A DNA stretch of 38,868 bases from Verrucomicrobiota bacterium. Its GTDB lineage: Bacteria > Verrucomicrobiota > Verrucomicrobiia > Opitutales > Opitutaceae. The position numbers and the translations under genes were made by a program. Where the stretch lies: the NCBI GenBank assembly GCA_016871775.1, contig VHCI01000020.1:1-38868 (forward strand), in the 5' to 3' direction. This document shows, in pieces, positions 32,641-38,868 of this stretch. The notes below the pieces were generated by a model that made no database searches, was not told the DNA's origin, and worked only from the letters and a program-made list of their open reading frames with translations. Position 1 is the first letter of the stretch. The number at the start of each line of letters is the position of its first letter.

Positions 32641-32670
32641 CCAGACACGTTGCAGGCCGCCCGGGACGGA

Positions 32671-33189
32671 TCACTTCAGGATCGCGAGGATCTTCTTCTC
32701 GTACTCGGCCGTCGCCATCATCCCCACTTTTTTGTCGCGGATGCGGCCGTCGCGATCGATGAGGAAGGTGGTCGGGATGCCCTCGACCCCGCCAAAGGCG
32801 GCCACCGTGGCGTCATCGCCCATCACGATCGGGTAGTTGATGCCAGACTTGGCAGCGAAGGGCCGCACGACCCCGGGACCGCCCTGGTCCAGCGAGATGC
32901 CGATGATGACGAGGCCGTCCTTGCCGTACTTCTTGGTCAGCTCGATGTACCCGGGGATCTCCTCTCGGCAGGGCGGGCACCAGGTGGCCCAGAAGTCGAT
33001 CACGACTACCTTACCCTTGAAATCGGCAAAGCGGACGGGGTTGCCGGCGACGTCCTTAAGGGTCCACGCCGGCGCCTCGCGGAGCAACGGCAGGGAGGCG
33101 CCGCCCTTGGCCGCGGCGAAGGCAGCGGGCAGCGCGCAGGCAAGGCCGGCGCAGGCGGCGAGGGCGAGGAGGGAGCGGGGGGTCTTCAT
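32671..33189 (-). CDS. TlpA-like periplasmic thioredoxin
   Basis: A 172-residue exported thiol-disulfide protein. It has a signal peptide (LLALAACAGLACALPAAFAA, cleaved near residue 27), AWTLKDVAGNPVRFADFKGKVVVIDFWATW, and the active site CPPC (Cys71 and Cys74) followed by REE, then the cis-Pro region GIPTTFLIDRDGRI. TlpA/ResA-type proteins reduce disulfides in apocytochrome c, CuA sites or other exported targets. It could serve the oxidase locus at 20-24 kb, but is not adjacent to it. An upstream TTG adds two residues; I chose the ATG at 33,189. The transcript ends at the strong terminator at 32.6 kb. Confidence 0.92.
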   Translation of the reverse strand: MKTPRSLLALAACAGLACALPAAFAAAKGGASLPLLREAPAWTLKDVAGNPVRFADFKGKVVVIDFWATWCPPCREEIPGYIELTKKYGKDGLVIIGISLDQGGPGVVRPFAAKSGINYPIVMGDDATVAAFGGVEGIPTTFLIDRDGRIRDKKVGMMATAEYEKKILAILK

Positions 33190-33240
33190 TGGCAATGGGA
33201 CAAGGAGGGAAGGGGGATTAGCGCCCGGCGCGAGCAGAGC

Positions 33241-34140
33241 TTAGCGCGCCGGTCCTTCCTGCAGGGTGAGGCCGAGCACCTCGATGAACTTCTTCATCGC
33301 CGGGGTAAGGACGCGCCCGCGCCGGTGCAAGATGGCGAGGGGACGGGTGAACTCCTTCCCCTCAAGGGGTACGACCGCGAGCGTGCCCTGCTTCTGCTCC
33401 TGCGCCACGGTCGCCAGCGGGACCACCGCCACGCCGTGGTCGATCTCCACCGCGCGCTTCACCGTCTCAATATTGTCAAACTCCATCACTGGTTCGAGCT
33501 CCAGCCGGTGGTCCCGGAAGATCGCGTCGACCGCCTTGCGCGTCGGGATGTCCGGGTCGAAGCCGATGAAGCGCTGCCCGGCGAGGTCCTTCACCTCCAC
33601 CTTCGCCCGCCGCGCCAGCGCGTGCTGGGGATGCGTGATCAGCACCAACTGATCATCTCGGAACGGTAGGATCTCGATCTGCCGCTGCTTCACCGGGAAG
33701 GCCACCAGGCCGAAGTCCACCGAGTTGTGCAGTAGATCCTCGTACACCAGATTCGAGCGCCGGTACTCCACCCGCACGTTCACCGAGGGGAAATCGTGCA
33801 GGAACCGCTTGATGAACGGCGGCAGCTCGTGGAGGCCGATCGAATAGATGGTCGAGATCCGGATCGTCCCGCTGATCACTTTCTTCATCTCCTGCAGCTC
33901 CGACTGCAGCTTATCGTAATTGTGCAAAATCTCCTTCGCCGCCTCGTACACCCGCTGCCCCTCCCGCGTCAGCTGGAACTGCTTTTGGCTCCGGTCAATC
34001 AGCAACGTCTTGAAGTGCCGCTCCATCGCCCGCGCCTGCTGGCTCACCGCCGATTGGGTGATGCCATTCAGCTTCGCCGACTTCGAGAAACTCCTAGTCT
34101 CGACGAGGTCCGCGAAGATTTTGAAGTTCTCAAGCTGCAT
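33241..34140 (-). CDS. LysR-family transcriptional regulator
   Basis: A 299-residue, full-length LysR protein. The winged helix-turn-helix is at residues 1-60 (NFKIFADLVETRSFSKSAKLNGITQSAVSQQARAME), followed by a linker helix and the effector domain (GTIRISTIYSIGLHELPPFI, VDFGLVAFPVKQRQIEILPF, GVAVVPLATVAQE). It resembles the CysL/CbbR branch; the inducer is unknown. It is divergent from yggS with 74 bases between, which contain a TTA-N11-TAA site. The thioredoxin gene lies 51 bases downstream on the same strand and could be read through. Confidence 0.92.
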   Translation of the reverse strand: MQLENFKIFADLVETRSFSKSAKLNGITQSAVSQQARAMERHFKTLLIDRSQKQFQLTREGQRVYEAAKEILHNYDKLQSELQEMKKVISGTIRISTIYSIGLHELPPFIKRFLHDFPSVNVRVEYRRSNLVYEDLLHNSVDFGLVAFPVKQRQIEILPFRDDQLVLITHPQHALARRAKVEVKDLAGQRFIGFDPDIPTRKAVDAIFRDHRLELEPVMEFDNIETVKRAVEIDHGVAVVPLATVAQEQKQGTLAVVPLEGKEFTRPLAILHRRGRVLTPAMKKFIEVLGLTLQEGPAR

Positions 34141-34193
34141 GATAGTCTCACCTTTACACCATTGAAGCGACGATCCAGCGCCCGCGCAAACCC

Positions 34194-34210
34194 TTATTAG
34201 AAAGGCTTAA
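34194..34210. promoter_or_regulatory. Candidate LysR box TTA-N11-TAA
   Basis: TTATTAGAAAGGCTTAA has the T-N11-A symmetric form of LysR-regulator sites, in an AT-rich patch within otherwise very GC-rich DNA. It lies 4 bases before the yggS start and 54 before the divergent LysR gene. The position would allow repression of yggS; autoregulation is equally possible. Confidence 0.35.
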
Positions 34211-34214
34211 CCCA

Positions 34215-34922
34215 ATGACCTGTTCCTACGAGGAGTTCGCCGCCCGCGCCGACGCTGTCCGCGCCCGCATCGCCTCTGCCTGCGCCCAGGCCGGGCGTGA
34301 CCCGGCCGGGGTCGAACTGCTGGCGGTCACGAAAACGCACCCGATCGAGGCCGCCGCCTATGCCGCCCGCTACGGGCTTCGCGGGGTGGGCGAAAACCGC
34401 GTACAGGAAGGGGTCGCGAAGCGCGCCGAGACCCCCGACCTGCCGTTACGCTGGGAGCTGATCGGCCACCTCCAATCGAACAAGGCGCGCGCCGCCGCCG
34501 CCGGCTTCGACCGTATCCAGAGCGTGGACCGCGAGAAACTGCTCGCCGCCCTCGACCGCGCCGCCGCCGAGGAGGGCCGCCCCCTCGCAATCCTGCTTCA
34601 GGTGAACGCCGGTCACGACCCCGCGAAGTTCGGTGCCGACCCCGCCGAGGCCCCTCGCCTCCTCGACCTCGCCCTCGCCTGCCCCCACCTCCGAGTCGAC
34701 GGACTGATGACCATCGCCCCGCTCGGCCAGACCCCCGCCGAGACGCTCGACCTCGCCATCCGCACCTTTCAGGCGCTGCGGGAACTGCGCGACACCCTTG
34801 CCTCCCGCACCAGCCGCCCCCTCACGGAACTCTCGATGGGCATGACCGGGGACCTAGAACCCGCCGTCGCCGCCGGGAGCACACAAGTGCGCGTCGGCAC
34901 CGCCCTCTACGGCACCCGTTGA
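34215..34922 (+). CDS. yggS: YggS/PLPBP family PLP-homeostasis protein
   Basis: A 235-residue single-domain TIM-barrel protein of the alanine-racemase-like fold. The PLP-binding Lys40 lies in LLAVTKTHP, followed by YGLRGVGENRVQEG, LRWELIGHLQSNKAR, the segment IQSVDREKL, LLQVNAGHDPAKFG, VDGLMTIAP and the phosphate-binding end LSMGMTGDLEPAVAAGSTQVRVGTALYGTR. It buffers pyridoxal phosphate and is not an enzyme in known cases. It is divergent from the LysR gene and 53 bases ahead of aroE on the same strand. Confidence 0.95.
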   Translation: MTCSYEEFAARADAVRARIASACAQAGRDPAGVELLAVTKTHPIEAAAYAARYGLRGVGENRVQEGVAKRAETPDLPLRWELIGHLQSNKARAAAAGFDRIQSVDREKLLAALDRAAAEEGRPLAILLQVNAGHDPAKFGADPAEAPRLLDLALACPHLRVDGLMTIAPLGQTPAETLDLAIRTFQALRELRDTLASRTSRPLTELSMGMTGDLEPAVAAGSTQVRVGTALYGTR

Positions 34923-34975
34923 GCGGCGGTGCCCGCCGTTGACATCCCCGGCCCTCCCGCCGTGATCCGCCGGCG

Positions 34976-35887
34976 ATGTCCGCCGAACCCGTCCTGACCC
35001 TCGCCGACCTCGCCGCCTGGGCGCGCCCGGGCACTTCCCTCGCGGTGCTCGGCCACCCGATCAAGCACTCGGTCAGCCCGGCGATGCACAATGCCGCCCT
35101 CGCGCAGCTGGCGGCGGTCGACCGGCGCTACGCGCACTGGCACTACTTCCGCTTCGAGGTGCCCCCAGACGACCTCCCGCGCGCCCTCAAACTCCTCCAG
35201 GCGGCACGTTTCCACGGGGTCAACCTGACCGTCCCACACAAGGTGATCGCCTTCGGCCGGTTGGCGCGCGTGGACGCCGCGGCGCAACCGGCCGGGGCCG
35301 TGAACACGCTGCGGCTCGAGCCGGCGGGCTGGCACGGGTTCAACACCGACGGCTACGGCCTCGCGACGGCCATCCGCGCCGAGCTCGGGCTGCCGCTGGC
35401 GGGCGCCCACGTGCTGCTGCTGGGCGCGGGCGGGGCCGCCCGGGGAGCCGCCGTCGAATGCCTCCGCCAAGGCTGCGCCTCGCTCGCGATCGCCAACCGC
35501 TCCGCCGAGAACCTGCGGGCCCTGCTGGACATCGTGCGGCCCCTCGCGGGTGCGATTCCGGTGCGCGGCTTCGCGCCCGCCGAAGCCCCGGCGGATCTGC
35601 CCGCCGGGATGATCGTGATCAATGCCACCAGTGCCGGGCTCCGGTCAGGCGATCCGGCGCCGGTGGACCTCGCCGCCCTGCCCCGGCCGGCCGCCGTCTA
35701 CGATATGATCTACAATCCCCCGCGCACGCCCCTGCTGCAGGCGGCGGCCGCCCTCGGGCTGACGCACGCCCACGGCCTCGGGATGCTGGTGCATCAGGGG
35801 GCCAAGGCCCTCGAGCTCTGGACCGGGGTCCCGGCCCACTGCACCGCCCCGGCGATGGCCGCCGCCGCGCGGGCCGCGCTCGCTTGA
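34976..35887 (+). CDS. aroE: Shikimate dehydrogenase
   Basis: A 303-residue AroE. Shikimate-binding region: LGHPIKHSVSPAMHNAAL; catalytic VNLTVPHK with Lys89; NTDGYG; NADP-binding LLLGAGGAARGA and ANRSAENL; INATSAGL; and the C-terminal GLGMLVHQGAKALELWTG. It reduces 3-dehydroshikimate to shikimate in aromatic amino-acid synthesis. An extra 20 residues precede the usual start (LTLADLAAWARPGTS); the first ATG is in frame and I keep it. It lies between yggS and the prepilin peptidase, all on the plus strand with gaps of about 50 bases. Confidence 0.95.
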   Translation: MSAEPVLTLADLAAWARPGTSLAVLGHPIKHSVSPAMHNAALAQLAAVDRRYAHWHYFRFEVPPDDLPRALKLLQAARFHGVNLTVPHKVIAFGRLARVDAAAQPAGAVNTLRLEPAGWHGFNTDGYGLATAIRAELGLPLAGAHVLLLGAGGAARGAAVECLRQGCASLAIANRSAENLRALLDIVRPLAGAIPVRGFAPAEAPADLPAGMIVINATSAGLRSGDPAPVDLAALPRPAAVYDMIYNPPRTPLLQAAAALGLTHAHGLGMLVHQGAKALELWTGVPAHCTAPAMAAAARAALA

Positions 35888-35939
35888 CTGGCGGAGGCCC
35901 GGCGGAAGACTCCCCCTCGACGCCGGCGCGCCCCACCCG

Positions 35940-36851
35940 ATGCTGCACGAATTCTCCACCCTGCAGGCCGCGCTGCCGTGGTTTTTCCCGCTGGCGGCGT
36001 TCCTGTTCGGCACCTGCGTCGGCAGCTTTCTGAACGTGGTGGTCCACCGCCTGCCGCGGAAGGAATCGGTGGTCGCGCCCGGCTCCCACTGCGGCTGCGG
36101 CCAGCCGATCCGCTGGTTCGACAACGTGCCGGTGCTCTCGTGGTTCCTCCTCCGCGGCCGCGCGCGGTGCTGCGGGCGGCCCTTCTCGTTCCGCTACCCG
36201 GCGGTTGAACTCCTCACCGGGCTGCTCTTCGCGGCCTGCGCCCTGCGCCATCCGCCCGCCGTGGCGGCCGCGGGCTGGGTGTTCCTCGCCGGCCTGATCG
36301 GAGCCAGCGGGATCGACCTCGAACACTTTGAGATCCCGGACCTGTTCACGCTGGGCCTCGGCTCGATCGGCGTTGTCCTCTCGGCCTTGGTTCCGGCCCT
36401 CCACGGGCACGCGGGGGAGCTGGCGCTCGCGGATGGCTTCCGCGGCGTGCTGTCGGCCCTGCTCGGGATCTGCGTGGGCTCCGGGCTGCTGCTCTGGATC
36501 GCGCTGGGGGCGGAGGCGCTGCTGCGGCGCGAGGCGATGGGATTTGGCGACGTGCTGTTCCTCGGGGCGATTGGGGCCTTCTGCGGCTGGCAGGGGGCCG
36601 TGTTCAGCCTCTTCGGGGGCGCGGTGGTCGGCGTGATCTGGTTCGGCATCGCGGCAGTCTGGACGCGCCTCGCGGGCCGGTCCGCGCCCGTCGCCCTGCC
36701 GGCGCAATCCGCCGAGGGCGCCGCGACCCCGCTGGGCTTCGGGGCGCAGGTGCCCTTCGGGCCGATGCTGGCAGTGGCGGCGGCGGCCCACTTCCTGATC
36801 TTCCGCGGACCGGTGAACGCCTGGTTCGCCGAACTCGCGAGCATCCTCTGA
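35940..36851 (+). CDS. Prepilin peptidase (A24 family, PilD/GspO-type)
   Basis: A 303-residue membrane peptidase and methyltransferase. The N-terminal half has GTCVGSFLNVVVHRLPR, the zinc-binding cysteines Cys51 and Cys53 with Cys77 and Cys78, and FRYPAVELLTGLLF. The C-terminal half has the aspartate-peptidase motifs GIDLEHFEIPD (Asp126, Asp134) and MGFGDVLFLGAIGAF (Asp204). It cleaves and N-methylates type IV pilins or type II secretion pseudopilins. No pilin gene is in the window. The second aspartate motif is GFGDV instead of the common GxGDxK, a minor variation. Confidence 0.93.
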   Translation: MLHEFSTLQAALPWFFPLAAFLFGTCVGSFLNVVVHRLPRKESVVAPGSHCGCGQPIRWFDNVPVLSWFLLRGRARCCGRPFSFRYPAVELLTGLLFAACALRHPPAVAAAGWVFLAGLIGASGIDLEHFEIPDLFTLGLGSIGVVLSALVPALHGHAGELALADGFRGVLSALLGICVGSGLLLWIALGAEALLRREAMGFGDVLFLGAIGAFCGWQGAVFSLFGGAVVGVIWFGIAAVWTRLAGRSAPVALPAQSAEGAATPLGFGAQVPFGPMLAVAAAAHFLIFRGPVNAWFAELASIL

Positions 36852-36953
36852 CGAGCGCCCTGGCGCGGGGACCACGCTGGCGCCTCCAAGGCCCGCGACC
36901 CCGGGGTTGCCAAGCCCCGGCCAATCCGGCACCTCCCTTACCCCTACCCCACC

Positions 36954-38868
36954 GTGCCGCTCGCGCCCGTCCTCCGTCGTCTCCTCGCGTCGTCCCTGAT
37001 GCTCCTCGCCCTCGCCGCGCCCGGCTTCGCCGCCGTCCCCGCGGCCTCCGGTGCGATCCAGGGCCGGGTGCTCAACCCGCTCTCCGGCGAATACGTCGGC
37101 AACGCCGAGGTCCGCCTCACCGGCACCGAACGCGTGACCTTCACCGAAAACGACGGCAGCTTCGCCTTCGAGGGCGTCCCCGCCGGGCCCGCCGCGGTCA
37201 CCGTCACCTTCTCCGGCTACCCGCCCGCGACCGACACGATCACACTCGCCGCCGGCCAGACCGCCGTGCGCGAGATCAACCTCACCCCCGCCACCACCGC
37301 CGCACCCAAGGTCAAGGACGGCCGCGTGCAACTTCAGGCCTTCACCGTCTCCTCCGAGCGCGAGGGTAACGCCAAGGCCGTGCAGGCCCAGCGGCGGAAT
37401 ATGGACATCACCACCTCGGTCTCGTCGGACGTCTTCGGCGACATCACCGACGGCAATATGGGCGAGTTCCTGAAGTACCTGCCCGGCGTGGACATCGATT
37501 ATGTCGAGTCCGAGGCGCGCGGGCCGCGGCTCGGCGGGATGGACGGGCAGTACGTGGGGGTGACGGTCGACGGGATGCGCAGCGCGAGCGCCGACTCGAA
37601 CCGGGGGGCGGCGACGCCTCCCGGGCCACCAGCTTCGAGAGCATCCTCATCACCGGCATCGAATCGATCGAGATCAGCCGCACCACCAGCGCGGAGTCGG
37701 ACGCCGATTCGCCCTCGGGCACCATCAATATGAAGACCCGGCGCGCGTTCGAACGGCGCGGCCGCGTCCTCGGCTACAACTTCAGCCTGAACTTCAACGC
37801 CGAGGAGTTCACCCTGCGCAAGACCCTCGGTCCCGCCGAGCGCGAGCGCTACAAGTGGCGGCCCAACGCCCAGCTCGAGTACTCGGACACGTTCCTCGAC
37901 CGCCGCCTCGGCCTCATCCTCACCGCCAGCCGCGCCAATTCCTACACCGAGCAGTACTCCTTCTCCCAGGACTACAACCGCACGCCCACCGCCGCGGACC
38001 CGCGGCCGATCGTTATCCGCCAGCTCGATTTCAAGGACGGCCCCAAGATGATCTGGAAGGACGCCTTTTCGCTCGCGGCCGATTACAAGGCCGGACCGCG
38101 CCTCATCCTCTCCCTCAACGCCAGCTACACCTACGTCGAAGGCGAGTTCTGGAACCGGAACTTCACCTTTGTCGCGGCCAACTCGAACGCCAACGTCAAC
38201 AACGGCCGCGGGACCGTCGGCGGCGACGGAATCCTCACTCTCAGCACCCGCCGCAGCACGGCCAACACCGTCCCCGCCATCAACAACGGCGGGGGCACCG
38301 CGGCGGCCGAGAACTACACCCGCACCGTCTCCCCGCGCTTCGAGTACAAGCTCCCCACCCTCACCTTCGAGGGCGGCTTTAATTACTCCCGCGCGGTCAA
38401 TAGCTACGTTTCTCTCGAGCGCGGGATCTCCCAGTCCGAGACCCTTTCCCTCCCCGCCGACTGGACCGCGTCGCGGCCGCGCGCCGACTCCCACGAGTGG
38501 ATCATCCGCCAGACCTCCGGCCCCGACCCCTTCGACCTCCGCAACTGGACCGGCGGCACCCGCATCCAAAGCGCCAACAGCCGCTGGATCACGGAGGTCT
38601 ACCTCGCTTCCGCCAACGCGCGCTGGACCTTCCCGCTGCTGGGCCGCCTACCGGCGGTGCTCAAGTTCGGCGGCAAATGGACCGAGGAGAACCGGAAGAA
38701 TAACAACTACGCGCCCTGGCAGCTCTGGCGGTACATCGGAACCGGCGGCGACACGCTCACCGGCACCAACGCCACCACCGGCCTGCCCGTGATCACGACC
38801 AACGGCAGCTGGGCGAACTTGGGCTACCTCGCCGTCCATCCCTTCGAGACCGGGACCACCAACGCCCT
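36954..38868 (+). pseudogene. TonB-dependent receptor 2, frameshifted, cut by window edge
   Basis: The GTG at 36,954 starts a signal peptide (LLASSLMLLALAAPGFAAV), a CarboxypepD_reg-like domain (AIQGRVLNPLSGEYVGNAEV), the linker VQLQAFTVSSEREGNAKA and the plug (DVFGDITDGNMGEFLKYLPGVD). After SADSNRG the frame turns to non-homologous sequence and stops at 37,733, but the homologous barrel (SRATSFESILITGIESIEISR, then EGEFWNRNFTFVAANSNA) continues in another frame to the edge with no stop. Adding one G to the six-G run at 37,603-37,608 would restore the reading frame and the Gly-rich segment seen in receptor 1. It is either a recent pseudogene, a slippage-controlled gene or a sequencing error. 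The 3' end is outside the window. Confidence 0.8.

Noticed and set aside
36901-36920. CCGGGG/CCCCGG hairpin before TonB receptor 2
   Set aside because: A six-base GC stem with no U-run is expected by chance in DNA of this composition; I do not call it a terminator.
1-38868. tRNA, rRNA, CRISPR array, insertion sequence, prophage or defence system
   Set aside because: Looked for on both strands; no cloverleaf, spacer-repeat pattern, transposase, integrase or defence domain was found.

Overview
This is a GC-rich window (third codon positions are mostly G or C) that looks like chromosome from a Verrucomicrobiota bacterium, most likely Opitutaceae. The best clue is two very large TonB-dependent receptors with the carboxypeptidase-like N-domain and the linker VQLQAFTVSSEREGNAKA, a type I associate with Opitutus relatives. 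The carbohydrate-oxidoreductase, S46 peptidase, DUF1552 and PQQ-propeller genes fit as well. The assignment is an inference from protein style; there is no rRNA or other marker here. No tRNA, rRNA, CRISPR, insertion sequence or prophage gene was seen.

Layout. 1-7.8 kb: end of a family 2 glycosyltransferase, a VTT membrane protein overlapping xseA, a DPM1-like glycosyltransferase, a Tat-exported GFOR-like oxidoreductase, a broken c-type cytochrome, a HAD phosphatase and an orphan histidine kinase. 7.8-10.7 kb: ettA and a badly decayed membrane-protein gene. 10.7-15.1 kb: rhaB divergent from lutABC, which plausibly joins L-rhamnose breakdown (lactaldehyde, then lactate) to lactate oxidation. 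15.1-19.7 kb: a repeat-bearing spacer, TonB receptor 1, and a DUF1552 gene collapsed by an internal deletion. 19.7-24.0 kb: a cytochrome-oxidase assembly locus (SCO-like lipoprotein and a FixH/YtkA-like membrane protein divergent from ctaA-ctaB-DUF420), without oxidase subunit genes. 24.0-26.9 kb: a 94-residue LysR-type DNA-binding protein and an S46 dipeptidyl peptidase. 26.9-32.1 kb: a sugar operon (MFS permease, PfkB kinase, Gfo/Idh/MocA oxidoreductase) behind a near-perfect palindromic operator, divergent from a secreted PQQ-like propeller protein. 32.1-32.7 kb: no protein gene, but a near-consensus sigma-54 promoter immediately followed by three consecutive RNA hairpins, the best candidate here for something undescribed. 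32.7-38.9 kb: a TlpA-like thioredoxin, a LysR regulator divergent from yggS, then aroE, a prepilin peptidase and TonB receptor 2, which is frameshifted and runs off the window.

General traits: many genes in a run overlap by 4 bases (GTGA or ATGA), few starts have a recognisable Shine-Dalgarno sequence, and several genes are decayed. Two of the single-base frameshifts lie in G or C homopolymers, so sequencing error must be excluded for those. The multi-lesion pseudogene near 10 kb and the internally deleted DUF1552 gene are better explained by real decay.
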